Shown one piece after another: positions 25,546 through 35,800 of a stretch of 51,853 nucleotides of DNA; positions within the stretch are counted from its first letter, which is position 1, and each line of letters starts with the position of its first letter. The notes below the pieces were generated by a model. It was not told where the DNA came from. It ran no database searches and worked only from the letters and a program-made list of their open reading frames with translations. The stretch is from a bacterium (lineage in GTDB: Bacteria > CLD3), in NCBI GenBank assembly GCA_020850775.1, contig JADZEA010000110.1:1-51853 (forward strand), written 5' to 3'. Made by a program: the position numbers and the translations under genes.

Positions 25546-26769
25546 TTATTCATAACGCAGAGCTTCGATTGGGCTAAGGTTTGCAGCTTTAAAAGCAGGG
25601 TAAAGTCCTGCTAAAATTCCGGCACTTGCACAAAAACTAACAGCAATAATTATCCAGGTTGTCGGTAAAACAGGTTTGAACTCAAGTAATTGTTGTGAAA
25701 TTACGTTGCCAATTCCGACTCCAATCAAGATTCCAATCAACCCTCCAAGTATTGTTAGAAACATTGCTTCAAGCAGAAACTGAGTTAAAACGGTTCGTTT
25801 TTTTGCTCCGAGTGCTTTACGAATTCCGATTTCACGTGTTCTTTCAGTAACTGAAACAAGCATAATGTTCATCACACCAATTCCACCAACAAGGAGCGAG
25901 ATGCTACAAATCGCAATCGCAGCAAGTGCAATTGCATTGGCAATATTATTAAATTCTTTCAAGTCATCGATAGTTGCACGAAGCCCAAAATTATCCTCCT
26001 GAGTTGGTTTTAACCTTCTTTCCACACGAACAATCCCGCGAACCTGCTCTCTTGCAACGTCAAAAAGTTCAGGACTTTTAGCCTTAATCGTAATGTTGTA
26101 AGTGTCTTTTTTCCCAAAAAGTTTTTCCCAGGTGGTAACAGGAATCACACAACGCAAGTTTGAATCATTCCCAAACATTTGCCCTTTATTTTCAAGAATA
26201 CCAATTACTTCAAATTGATACCCCTTAATTTTCAGAGTTCTTCCGATTGCCTGCATACCTGGAAAAAGCTGTTCCGCAAGTTTGGGACCGATAACGGTTA
26301 CAAAACTTCCTGAGTAAACATCAGCGTAAGAAATAAATCTTCCGTGCTCAACAAATTCAGTGTTGTTTGGGCTGTACTCTGGAACGGCGCCGGCAATTGC
26401 GATTGAAGGGTCTGTTGAGCCATAGTTTGATTTGATTACCTGAGCCATTTCCCAAACTTCTTCGCCAACAATTCCACAAGCGTCACACCTTTCACGGATT
26501 GCCTGAGCAATTTCTTTTTCAACCGGCGGATTTTTTTCTCTTCTTCTACTGTGATTAAAACCAACTTCCTGAGGGTATTGCTGGACTTGAAAAACATCAC
26601 TTGCAAGAATTGAAGCACCTTCAATTACGTTGTTTCTGAAGCCTTCCAAAATCGTCATCGCAATAATTACGATACAAATTCCAATCACAATTGAAATCAT
26701 TGTTAACAAGGAACGCATTTTGTTTGCACTTAACGAATTAAGAGCCATTTTAATTGTTTCAAAAAACAT
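25546..26769 (-). CDS. MacB-like ABC transporter permease (second)
   Basis: 407 residues with the FtsX/MacB layout: one N-terminal membrane helix (about 17-40), a large periplasmic domain (about 50-270), and three C-terminal helices. [41 protein letters not shown] is the diagnostic FtsX-domain segment. It has no ATPase domain of its own. It ends the efflux operon and pairs with the preceding permease 11 nt upstream. Confidence 0.93.
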   Translation of the reverse strand: MFFETIKMALNSLSANKMRSLLTMISIVIGICIVIIAMTILEGFRNNVIEGASILASDVFQVQQYPQEVGFNHSRRREKNPPVEKEIAQAIRERCDACGIVGEEVWEMAQVIKSNYGSTDPSIAIAGAVPEYSPNNTEFVEHGRFISYADVYSGSFVTVIGPKLAEQLFPGMQAIGRTLKIKGYQFEVIGILENKGQMFGNDSNLRCVIPVTTWEKLFGKKDTYNITIKAKSPELFDVAREQVRGIVRVERRLKPTQEDNFGLRATIDDLKEFNNIANAIALAAIAICSISLLVGGIGVMNIMLVSVTERTREIGIRKALGAKKRTVLTQFLLEAMFLTILGGLIGILIGVGIGNVISQQLLEFKPVLPTTWIIIAVSFCASAGILAGLYPAFKAANLSPIEALRYE

Positions 26770-26780
26770 AAATTTTTCTC

Positions 26781-28058
26781 CTATTCAAATCTTAGTGCTT
26801 CAATCGGGATTAATTTTGAGGCTTTTGCGGCAGGAAAGTAACCAGCAACCAAACCAATTAGCCCACTAAAACCAACAGCAATGATTAAAGTGTAAAAGTC
26901 GTAAACAATTTTCACATCGCCAAAAATATCAGGTTGAGTTTTGTTTCCGATTAAGTTTGCAGCGTAAACAATTGCTGAACCGATGAGAAAACCAATAACT
27001 CCACCAATCATACTTATAAAAATTGCTTCAATTAAAAATTGTCCAAGAATTGTCCGTCTTTTTGCTCCGAGTGCTTTGCGAATTCCAATTTCTTTTGTAC
27101 GTTCTGTAACAGAAACAAGCATAATGTTTGCAATTCCAATTCCACCAACAACCAAAGACATCACAGCAATCAAAATTATCACAAGTGAAAGTGTTCCGAC
27201 AGTTTTATCAAAAAGTTCCGTTAGCTGAGATTGTTCGTTGATTGCAAAATTATTTTCCTGAAGAGGTTTGAGTTTACGTGCCGTTCTCATCAAACCTTCA
27301 ATTTCAAGTTTTGCTTCTTCAAAATTTTTAGAATCTTTTGCCTGGAAAGCGAGTTGGAGGCTTCTTCGGTTTCTTCCGCCGCGAAATCCTTCAAACCCAC
27401 TACGGAAAAAAGTTGAAACAGGAATTATAATTTGATTATCTAAGTTTTGCCCAAAAAGCTGCCCGATTGCCGGTAAAACACCAACAATTTTAAAATCAAA
27501 ATTACCAATTTTTATTTTTCTGCCCAAAGGGTCAGTTTCGGGAAAAAATTCATTTGCAACACCTTTTCCAATTACACAAACGTAACGAACACGTTCAACA
27601 TCAATATCGTTAATAAATCTGCCAAATTCCGGGTAAGTATTGTTAATGTGCATGTCGTTTTGTTCTGTTCCCGAAACCAAAATATCACTGATTACTTTGT
27701 TCCCATACTTAATTGTGTTGTTTCCGTCAATACATTTTGCGGCGTACCTGATTGATTTTGCTTGCGAAACAATAAAATCAAAATGCTTATCCGTTACAGA
27801 AGGTCTGTTTCTGAACCTCCAAAAATTATCGGTGATGACCCAAGGCATCTTTTCAATGTAAAAATTGTTTGCTCCAATCGCCGAAAAAGACTTTTCAACA
27901 AAACCGTTCAGCGTTCTGATTGTTGTTAAAATTACAATTATTCCCGTAACTCCAATAACAATTCCCAAAGCTGTCAGAACTGACCTTAGTTTATTCGCCT
28001 TTAGCGAAAGAATTGCACTTCTAAGATTTTCGTTAAAGCTAAAAAACATCTCCTGCAC
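26781..28058 (-). CDS. MacB-like ABC transporter permease (first)
   Basis: 425 residues with the same fold as its neighbour: helix at about 22-45, a periplasmic domain, then three C-terminal helices with [33 protein letters not shown]. It starts with GTG. The in-frame ATG three codons on has its AGGAG directly adjacent, too close to be used. Two related but distinct permeases imply a heterodimer, unlike the MacB homodimer of E. coli, where permease and ATPase are fused. Confidence 0.93.
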   Translation of the reverse strand: MQEMFFSFNENLRSAILSLKANKLRSVLTALGIVIGVTGIIVILTTIRTLNGFVEKSFSAIGANNFYIEKMPWVITDNFWRFRNRPSVTDKHFDFIVSQAKSIRYAAKCIDGNNTIKYGNKVISDILVSGTEQNDMHINNTYPEFGRFINDIDVERVRYVCVIGKGVANEFFPETDPLGRKIKIGNFDFKIVGVLPAIGQLFGQNLDNQIIIPVSTFFRSGFEGFRGGRNRRSLQLAFQAKDSKNFEEAKLEIEGLMRTARKLKPLQENNFAINEQSQLTELFDKTVGTLSLVIILIAVMSLVVGGIGIANIMLVSVTERTKEIGIRKALGAKRRTILGQFLIEAIFISMIGGVIGFLIGSAIVYAANLIGNKTQPDIFGDVKIVYDFYTLIIAVGFSGLIGLVAGYFPAAKASKLIPIEALRFE

Positions 28059-28063
28059 TCTCT

Positions 28064-28756
28064 TTATTTTTTTAGGATTTCATCGCTTTCAACTACTCCG
28101 TCACGAAGTTTAACAACTCTTCTGCTGTGTCTTGCAACATCTTCTTCGTGGGTAACAACAATAATTGTGTTTCCGTTTGAATTCAGTTCTTCAAAAAGCC
28201 TTAGAATTTCATCACCTGTTTTTGAATCAAGATTTCCTGTTGGTTCGTCTGCAAGAATCAGAGAAGGATTGTTAATCAAAGCTCTTGCGATTGCAACTCT
28301 TTGCCTTTGTCCACCGGAAAGTTCGTTTGGTTTGTGGTGCATTCTGTCGGCAAGCCCAACTTTTGCAAGCGATTCTGCTGCACGTTCTTTTCGTTCTTTT
28401 GAGGAAATTCCTGCGTAAATCAATGGAAGTTCAACGTTGTGTAAAGCATTTGCACGAGCTAAAAGGTTGAAAGTCTGGAACACAAAACCAATCCTTTTGT
28501 TACGAATTTCGGCAAGTTGGTTGTCACTCATTTTTTCAACTTCTTCATTTGCAAGTCTGTAAGTTCCTGAAGTTGGAACGTCAAGACAACCAATAATGTT
28601 CATCAAAGTTGATTTTCCTGAGCCAGAAGGTCCCATAATTGCTGTGTACTCGTTTTTACGAATCAAAACATCAACTCCATTCAAAGCATTTACAACAATG
28701 TCTCCAATCTTGTAAGTTTTAATTATTCCTTTAATTTCAATCAATGCCTCATTCAT
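28064..28756 (-). CDS. MacB/LolD-type ABC ATP-binding protein
   Basis: 230 residues. Walker [14 protein letters not shown]-loop FVFQTFNLL, signature [15 protein letters not shown] and Walker [17 protein letters not shown] are typical of the MacB/LolD class that drives mechanotransmission rather than import. The ATG overlaps the adaptor gene stop (TAATG), and the first permease follows 5 nt later, so translation is coupled along the operon. Confidence 0.95.
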   Translation of the reverse strand: MNEALIEIKGIIKTYKIGDIVVNALNGVDVLIRKNEYTAIMGPSGSGKSTLMNIIGCLDVPTSGTYRLANEEVEKMSDNQLAEIRNKRIGFVFQTFNLLARANALHNVELPLIYAGISSKERKERAAESLAKVGLADRMHHKPNELSGGQRQRVAIARALINNPSLILADEPTGNLDSKTGDEILRLFEELNSNGNTIIVVTHEEDVARHSRRVVKLRDGVVESDEILKK

Positions 28757-29961
28757 TATTTTGCCTCGCTGATTTCTTTTTCTTTGTTTTTTGGCTTTTC
28801 GTTATTGACTTTAACTTTTGAACTGTCTTTCAAAACTTGTGAAAGCAATTTGTAACTTCCGGTTACAATTTCTTCGCCTTCGTTTGCTCCGGTTACAATT
28901 TCAATAAATTCATCGTCATTAATTCCTGTTTGTACTTCTTTTTGCTGAACAATTTCTCCACTAACCACAAAAAGAACTTCCTGAGGTTTTCCTGTCTCTT
29001 TTCCTTCCGGAGAACGAACTGCGACTGCACGAATCGGAACTGCCACAGTGTTTTCCTTGGTTTGAGTAATAATTTCAACCGCAGCAGACATTCCGGGACG
29101 CAACTCTAAAACCTTATCGTTTACAGCAATTTCAACTTTAAAATTAACAACTTCGTCTTGTGTTCCTGCATTTGCCACAATTGCAGAATTTCCGATGTGA
29201 GTAACTTTCCCTGCAATTTTTTGGTCAGGAAAAGCATCAACTTCAATTTCCACTTCCTGTCCAATGGTAACTTGAATAATATCATTTTCATCAACTTCTA
29301 CTTCTACTTCCATTCTTGTTAAGTCTGCAATGACCATTATTACATCACCTTGAAGCTCTGAACCAATCACTCTTTCACCAAGTTTTTTGTTAAGTCTTGA
29401 GATTGTTCCAGACATTGCTGCGTAAATCGTGCTTTTTGAAAGATCGTCTTTTGCCTCTGAAAGTGATGCTTCTGCTTGTGCAACCTGGTCAAGACTTGAT
29501 TCGTGCTGTGATTTACTAACTTCGTAAGATGCTTTTGTTCCGTCAAGGTCAGATTGAGAAATCAGGTTTTTTTCTGCAAGTTTTTGGCTTCTTTCGTAGT
29601 CTAATTTTGCCTTTTCAAGATTTGCCTTTGCAAGGTTTGATTGTGCTTTTGCAGAATTTACAGAAGCCTGGCTTTGTTGAACTCTTGCCAAAAGTCTTTC
29701 TTTATCAATTTGCAAAAGAAGTTGTCCCTTCTGAACAAAATCACCTTCCTCAACTGCCATTTCAACAATTGTTCCACTAACGTTTGCACTGACTTCTACC
29801 GAAACAACCGGTTGAACCGTCCCTGTTGCAGGAACTTTTTGAATGATTTTTCTCAATTCAACTTTTCCTGTCTGGACTTCGTTAGTTTCTCCGTCTTTTT
29901 TGCCACAAGCCAAAAGCCCTGAAAGTAGAATCACCAATAAAACCAATTTTGTTCTTTTCAC
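28756..29961 (-). CDS. MacA-like periplasmic adaptor lipoprotein
   Basis: 401 residues. A lipobox LLAC with Cys19 anchors it to a membrane. Order: barrel and lipoyl halves ([29 protein letters not shown]), an alpha-helical hairpin (about 85-190, rich in heptads such as [22 protein letters not shown]), the second lipoyl half, then beta-barrel and membrane-proximal domains. It bridges the inner-membrane ABC pump and the TolC-like channel. The C-terminal tail is Lys/Glu-rich. Confidence 0.93.
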   Translation of the reverse strand: MKRTKLVLLVILLSGLLACGKKDGETNEVQTGKVELRKIIQKVPATGTVQPVVSVEVSANVSGTIVEMAVEEGDFVQKGQLLLQIDKERLLARVQQSQASVNSAKAQSNLAKANLEKAKLDYERSQKLAEKNLISQSDLDGTKASYEVSKSQHESSLDQVAQAEASLSEAKDDLSKSTIYAAMSGTISRLNKKLGERVIGSELQGDVIMVIADLTRMEVEVEVDENDIIQVTIGQEVEIEVDAFPDQKIAGKVTHIGNSAIVANAGTQDEVVNFKVEIAVNDKVLELRPGMSAAVEIITQTKENTVAVPIRAVAVRSPEGKETGKPQEVLFVVSGEIVQQKEVQTGINDDEFIEIVTGANEGEEIVTGSYKLLSQVLKDSSKVKVNNEKPKNKEKEISEAK

Positions 29962-29980
29962 TTTAATTTCCTCTAAAAAG

Positions 29981-31306
29981 TTATTCTTTGCCTGTTAATT
30001 GTTTAATTTTTGCGACTTGTTTTTGTGCGTCAAATTCTGCAACTACAAGGTCTGTTTTTGCACGAATTAAAGCAACTTGAGTGTCTCTGTACTCAAGTTG
30101 TGTTCCCGAACCAATTGTGTAACGTTCTTTCGCAAGTTTCAAATCTTCTTCAGCTGACACTATTTTTTCCTGATTAATTTTAATCACTTCAATTGAAGTT
30201 TGTAAATTTTCATAAGATTGGCGAATTTGTAAACCAAGATTTTGGACTTCTTTTTCATAGTTTCTTTGAGCAATAATTTTTTCAAGTTTTGCTTTTTGAA
30301 CGTTTGCTTCCCGTTCAAAACCATCAAAAAGATTAATTGAAACCGTTGCCGAACCGCTAAAACTCCAGTTCTCTCCCAAATTACTGTAAACTTCACCAAA
30401 ATCACTGTTGCTTCTTCTGTAAGAAAGGCTTCCCGTAAAATTTGGTAAGTAACCACTTTTTGCGATTTTTTCCTGCGTTTCAGATTGTTTGATTTCTAAA
30501 TCCTTAACTTTAAGGTCAAAATTTGAATTTTTAGCTTCTTCAAAAACCTGGTTTAAATTAAAAATTGGTAATGTTTTGGTAAAGTCCTCACTTATTTCAA
30601 GTCTTTCAAAAGGGCTTTTTCCGATTACAACGCTGAGATTTGCTTCTGCAAGCCTGACGTTTTGTTGTTGGTTTATCAAGTTAATTTTGTCTGTGCCAAG
30701 AGAAACTTTTGATTGGAGAAAAGAAGCTTTTGTTTGAGTTCCGATTTTGTAAAGATTTTCTGCACGAGCAAGTTGTTCTTCGCTAAGTTTCAGGTTTTCT
30801 TCAGCAACTTTTTCAAGTTCTTTAGCTTGAAGCAAGTCAAGATATTTTTGTGTAACGCTTTCAACGACTTGTGAAATCAGGCTTTCAAGTTCATTTTTTG
30901 AGTGGTTTAGAGAAATTTTACTTTGTTCGTAGTTTTTAAAAGTTGCCAAACTAAATGTTTTTGATAGTTGAAGACCTAAAGAGTGGTTTAGGTTGGTTCC
31001 ACCTTCTTGCGTGATTGTTGTGTCTTTAGAAACAATTCCTGTTGAAGTTGGGATTTGCACACGGTCTTTAAAGGTTGCGTCTCCGGTTTTTGTTTTGCTT
31101 GAAGTGTGGCTAAGCCCAAACTCGGGAATAAAACCTGCACGGGCTATCGTTTTGTTTTCTTTAGAAATGCTGAGATTTTCTTTGGAAATCTGTAAATCTT
31201 TGTTGTTCAGAAGTGCAATTTTAAGACAATCTTCTAAAGTTAGTTTGTTTTGAGAAAAACTCTGTGAAGCCAAAAGAAGTGTTAAAATGATGGCAAGTTT
31301 TTTCAT
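29981..31306 (-). CDS. TolC-family outer-membrane efflux protein
   Basis: 441 residues. A signal peptide (about 1-18, SQSFSQ) and two repeats of the outer-membrane efflux domain with long coiled helices. LTLEDCLKIALLNNKDLQISKENL and the second-repeat NLNQVFEEAKNSNFDLKVKDLEI are the family starts. It forms the exit duct for the ABC pump encoded downstream. It is the first gene of the five-gene operon, 19 nt before the adaptor gene. Confidence 0.94.
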   Translation of the reverse strand: MKKLAIILTLLLASQSFSQNKLTLEDCLKIALLNNKDLQISKENLSISKENKTIARAGFIPEFGLSHTSSKTKTGDATFKDRVQIPTSTGIVSKDTTITQEGGTNLNHSLGLQLSKTFSLATFKNYEQSKISLNHSKNELESLISQVVESVTQKYLDLLQAKELEKVAEENLKLSEEQLARAENLYKIGTQTKASFLQSKVSLGTDKINLINQQQNVRLAEANLSVVIGKSPFERLEISEDFTKTLPIFNLNQVFEEAKNSNFDLKVKDLEIKQSETQEKIAKSGYLPNFTGSLSYRRSNSDFGEVYSNLGENWSFSGSATVSINLFDGFEREANVQKAKLEKIIAQRNYEKEVQNLGLQIRQSYENLQTSIEVIKINQEKIVSAEEDLKLAKERYTIGSGTQLEYRDTQVALIRAKTDLVVAEFDAQKQVAKIKQLTGKE

Positions 31307-31458
31307 TTTTTTCGTAAATCCTTAATTAAAGTTGAGGTTGCTAAAACGTTTCTTTACAAAAGAAGTTACAAAATTTTTTGGACTAAAAAAATAAAAGCTG
31401 ACTTGCCTGAGTTTTGAAGATTTTGAAACTAAAAAACAAGCGGGTAACTGCCTTAAAC

Positions 31459-31490
31459 AAAAAAAGCCTTACAGAAAAATTGTAAGGCTT
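31459..31490 (-). terminator. terminator of the tRNA-Asn transcript
   Basis: On the minus strand a perfect 10-bp stem (AAGCCTTACA with TGTAAGGCTT), a 7-nt loop and T7. It follows the tRNA 3' end by 8 nt and separates it from the efflux operon. Confidence 0.85.
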
Positions 31491-31498
31491 TAAAGAAA

Positions 31499-31572
31499 CT
31501 CTCCGGGTAGGATTTGAACCTACGACCTAGTGATTAACAGTCACCCGCTCTGACCAACTGAGCTACCGAAGA
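31499..31572 (-). tRNA. tRNA-Asn (GUU)
   Basis: 74 nt on the minus strand. The acceptor stem TCTTCGG pairs with CCGGAGA (one G-U). The D arm is GCTC...GAGC, and the anticodon loop CTGTTAATC has GTT. The T arm GTAGG-TTCAAAT-CCTAC is complete, with discriminator G. The 3' CCA is not encoded. Its own promoter and terminator flank it. Confidence 0.96.
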
Positions 31573-31584
31573 ATTTTGAAAGAC

Positions 31585-31615
31585 CAAAGTTAAAACTGAT
31601 TTTTTGAATTGTCAA
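31585..31615 (-). promoter_or_regulatory. tRNA-Asn promoter, Bacteroidota type
   Basis: Minus strand TTG (complement of 31613-31615), 20 nt, TAACTTTG (complement of 31585-31592), a full consensus match. It lies 13 nt before the mature tRNA 5' end, leaving room for a short leader. Confidence 0.75.
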
Positions 31616-31734
31616 TAGTTTTTTAGAAAAAATGCTTTAGAAATATTATAAGATTAAAAAATAAAGAGTTTACCTTTTACTTTTTAATTTTCTTAAATTT
31701 TACTAAACATCCTGAAAAGAAAGGTTTAAAAAAA

Positions 31735-32772
31735 ATGGAAAACCTAATGCAACAAATCCGTGATTCAAAAGTCCTTATTGTTGACGATGAACAAGAAGCT
31801 GTTGACTTAATGTCAACGTTTCTCGAACAAAACGGAGTGGTGGTTTTCAAAGCTTACAATGGAGAAAGCGGGCTTGAACTTGTTCAAAAAGAAAAACCAG
31901 ACATTGTAATTCTTGATTTACAAATGCCAAAAATGAACGGCTTCGAAGTTAGCAAAGCTATAAAATCAAAAAATGAAACACGACTAATCCCAATAATTAT
32001 GCTTACAGGAAACAGTGATTTTGATGCAAGAATTTCAGGGCTTGAAAGTGGTGTTGATGATTTTATGACAAAGCCTTACAATTTTAAAGAACTGCTTTTT
32101 AAGGTTAGAAACCTCGTTAACCTAAAAAAATACACGGATGAACTTGAAAATGCCGAGAGCGTGATTTTTTCGCTTGCAATGGCTGTTGAAGCACGGGACG
32201 ATTACACTGAAGGACATTGTACGAGGCTTGCTTACTACGGAGAACTTCTTGGACGGCACTTAAACCTTCCCGAAGAACAAGTGAGAGCAATTATTCAGGG
32301 TGCTTACCTTCACGACATCGGAAAAATTGGAATTTCTGACAATATTTTACTGAAAAAAGGAAAACTAACTGACGAAGAATGGGAAATAATGAAAAAACAC
32401 CCTGAAATCGGTGAAAATATTTGTAAACCATTGAAAAGTTTACGTTTTGCACTTCCTGTGATTCGCCATCACCAGGAACGTTTTAATGGCTCCGGTTATC
32501 CTGACAAACTAAAAGGAGCAGAAATTCCTTTTAATGCAAGGCTCATTGCTGTTGTAGATTTTTTTGACGCACTTTCAACTCACAGACCTTACAGAGCTGC
32601 TTTACCTGCTGATGAATGTATAAAAATTATGATTGAAGAAACCTTACAAGGTTATTGGGACCCGTTTTTGATTAATGAGTTTTTTAAAGTCCTGAAACAA
32701 ATAAAAGAAACCCAAATCACTCTCAAAGACGAAGATTACATTGATTTTTGTTTAACAAATAAAATTATTTGA
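31735..32772 (+). CDS. response regulator with HD-GYP domain
   Basis: 345 residues. The receiver domain (about 12-130) has acidic pair Asp17/Asp18, phospho-acceptor Asp61 and Lys113. The HD-GYP domain (about 145-330) has YLHDIGKIGI with His193/Asp194, His245-His246, and GSGYP (252-256). This class usually degrades cyclic di-GMP (or cGAMP). All metal-binding motifs are intact, so it should be active. No histidine kinase is adjacent. AAAGG lies upstream of the ATG. A bidirectional terminator separates it from the convergent giant gene. Confidence 0.94.
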   Translation: MENLMQQIRDSKVLIVDDEQEAVDLMSTFLEQNGVVVFKAYNGESGLELVQKEKPDIVILDLQMPKMNGFEVSKAIKSKNETRLIPIIMLTGNSDFDARISGLESGVDDFMTKPYNFKELLFKVRNLVNLKKYTDELENAESVIFSLAMAVEARDDYTEGHCTRLAYYGELLGRHLNLPEEQVRAIIQGAYLHDIGKIGISDNILLKKGKLTDEEWEIMKKHPEIGENICKPLKSLRFALPVIRHHQERFNGSGYPDKLKGAEIPFNARLIAVVDFFDALSTHRPYRAALPADECIKIMIEETLQGYWDPFLINEFFKVLKQIKETQITLKDEDYIDFCLTNKII

Positions 32773-32813
32773 CGGCTATTTTCCTAACTCACGGATATTT
32801 TTTGTACAAAACC

Positions 32814-32846
32814 AAAAAAGGCTACTTTTTGAGTAGCCTTTTGTGT
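32814..32846. terminator. bidirectional terminator between HD-GYP and giant surface gene
   Basis: An 11-bp perfect stem (AAAAGGCTACT with AGTAGCCTTTT) around a 5-nt loop. It is flanked by A-rich and T-rich sides, so it can serve both convergent genes. Confidence 0.85.
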
Positions 32847-32874
32847 TTTAAAAAAACCACGGGGAGGGCGTTTT

Positions 32875-35800
32875 TTATTTTTTCGAAAGAATTTCTTTTA
32901 CTTCTTTTGCACGTTGTTTTCGTTTCGCAAGAACTTCTTTGCCAAGTTTGTTTTTCATTCCCGAAGAGTTTGACAAAACGTTCTGGTTTTTCTGAAAAGC
33001 CGGGCTTGTTACGTTTGAACTTCCTAAAGCCGTTACAACGTAAAAATAAGTGCTTTCAACTAAGTTCGTGTCAGTCCACTGAATTCCTGCAACCAAAACG
33101 TCTTCGTCGTTCACGTTTGAGCCAACGGGAACAGCTGTTTCGGTGTTTAAATCAGGAGTTGTGCTTCTGTAAACATTAAAACCTGTAATCGTCAGGCTTG
33201 GGTTGTTGATTTCATCCCAGGAAAGCTGAATTTGAGTTCCCGATTGTTTGATTTTTAAGTTTGTTACAAGCGTGGTTCCTACAGAAACAGAAATCGGGTC
33301 TGAAAACTCGCTTTGGTTTCCGGCAAAATCTGTTCCGCGAATTTTTACAAGGTAGTTTGCGGGAAAAACGTTTGTAACAGTCGTGTTGTTTGTGTTGTAA
33401 TCAGAAAGCAGAACGTCGTCCGAAGAATCCCAAACCAAAGCATTGCTAAAATCAGAATGCGTAGCGAAGTAAACCTCGTAAAAAGCAAAATCAACGTCGT
33501 AAGAAGGTGTCCAGCCAATTTCAAAACCTGATGAAGTTGTTGAAAGAACAACTACAGTTTCAACTTTAATCGGTGGAAGCGAAATCAATGCGGTTGAGCT
33601 TCCAAGTAAAATATTGTCAACTTTCCAAAAATCTCCGCTGGTAACCTGGTAACGGAAACGCGCTTTGACAGAATCCTCGCCTGCAACAATGCCTGAAACA
33701 TCCAAACTTACGTTTCCTGAAGTTGAGGAATTGTAGTAAGCAACCTGATTTGGATAAGTTGTTCCACCGTTGGTTGAAATTTCGACGTAACAGCCTTCAG
33801 GAGCAATTTCTGAGCCTGCACTGTAATCGTGGTAAAACATCAGGCTGACGCTTGTAAAAGTTGAGAAATCGTAAGTTACACTTTCAAGGCTTGCCTCAAC
33901 GAGTGAAGCAGTTTGGTTGTTTTTGTTTGAGTTTGGAGCCGTTACGAGTCCCGAAATTTTTGCGAACTTGTTTCCGCTTCCGTCGTCAGAAAGCGTCCAG
34001 GAATTCCCCGAAACGGGAACGTTTGCCTGCCAGCTTCCGGAAACGAGGTTTGTTTGCAAGTCAAAAGTTGAGTAGTAAGCAGGAGTGGTTGAGTTTCCGC
34101 TTACCGAGAAAGTTTTTGCCGCATCGTTACAATCGTTGCTGTGGATTGTGATTAGTTCAAGCAAAGTTTGTGTGCTTTTTGGGTTCCAGGTGATTTCAAG
34201 AACTAAGTTTTGGTTTGGTAAAATTTCAAAAGTTGCAGGATTGATTAAGAAATCGGCGGAAGGCAAATCAATGTCTGTAACGTCTAAAGTATCGTTTCCG
34301 TTGTTAAGAACCGTAATTGTTTGTGTTGTGTTTGAGCCGTTAAAGATGGTTCCGAAATCAACACCGGGAGCAGAAAGCGAAATTCCTGAACCGTTGTAGT
34401 TTAAAATCACGGGAACTAAAGTTTGCGGGTTTGTCAGGCTGTTTGAGTTAATCACAATTGTTGCAGAGTAGGTTCCGTAATCGGCTGTTACGCTTCCGAA
34501 AGTTACCAAAACAGTGTCCTGGCTTGAAGGAGCGACAGTTCCGGAAGTTTTGGATTCGCTTACAAGCGAAGAAGCCGAAGAAATCGTGTAAGTCATTGTT
34601 CCCGTTCCCGAGTTTGAAATGAAAAGCGTGTCTGTTTGGGTTGCTTCACAGGTTGCAAAAGCCTTTGAGAAAGAAGTTGGCAAAACGGAAATTTGTGCGA
34701 AAGGAGTTGGACCAAGTTCTTTTTCGGTTGAGTTGTCATCGTTGTCAAATTCTGTTGGATTTGAGTTTACGATTTCGCAGTAAATCGTTGTTACAGTGTC
34801 AGGAACAACCCAATTCAGGCTTGAAGTTATTGAGTTGTTGTTCAGAACGGAAATCAGGTTCGTTCCAATCAAAACAGTGTCAAGTACGTCGGTTACGTAG
34901 TAAAAATTAAGCGTCGCGTTGCAATCTAAATCACCTTCATTCAGGATGCTTGCAGTAATCGTGATTTCTTCGTTCAGGTTTGGCACAGAATTGCTGAAAT
35001 TTAGATTCGTAAACAGCAGGTTAGCGGATTCGCCGACGATGACTGCACGGCTTGCTTCGTTGTTTAGCTCGTCGGATTCGGCAACCGTGCCACCAAAATC
35101 TACAAAACCACGAATCACGTGAGCGCCAACCAGTGCAGAGTTCCAGGTTGAAATTACTGCAACTGTTGTGTCTTCTCCGGCAGCTAAACCGGAAACGGGA
35201 ATTGTGCTTCCAAGTTGAATGTCGTCAACTTTGCAAACAACGGAGAAAGCACCTGCGTTAGCATTTCCGATGTTTTCAAAAGAAAGATAAATTCCGATTG
35301 GTTCGTTAGGATCCGGGTTTAGTTCTGTTGGTGAAACGTGTTGAGATAAAATTCTCAGGTCAGGAGCGTAATCAATCACCGTAACAGGAACAATCAGAGT
35401 GTTGTTGGTTTCGTTGCATTCTGTAAAAGCATTTGGAAAATCTGTAACCATTGTTACAGTGTAAGTTCCTGCTGCCGGGAAAGTGTAAAAAACGCTTTGT
35501 CCCGTTGCGTGTGAGTAGATGTTTCCGCGTGTCGGGGTTACGCTGAGTTCAGTATCGCTTCCGACGTAAACATCGCCGCTTCCGTCGTTCACGTAAAACC
35601 TTGTTTCCACATTGGTTCCCGTGTAAAGTCCGTGGTTAAAAAGTGCTACGAGAAGGTTTACGTTGTCGCCCGTGTAGTGAGTTAGTTCCCAAAACATCGG
35701 AGTGTAGGGAAACTCACCAAGCGAAAACTCCCAGCAAAGCGGGTAAGTTGCGGAGTTATCCGAGTTGCTTGATTCGTTGATTGTGTCGTTCGGGTCAAGC

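Noticed and set aside
32875-32960. Possible type IX secretion C-terminal domain on the giant protein
   Set aside because: The end is a short basic helix-like tail after an FN3-type domain, and no sorting-domain pattern is seen.
32769-33179. Plus-strand open frame of 136 codons
   Set aside because: It is antisense to the C-terminal end of the giant protein gene, runs through the terminator hairpin and has no ribosome-binding site or family resemblance.
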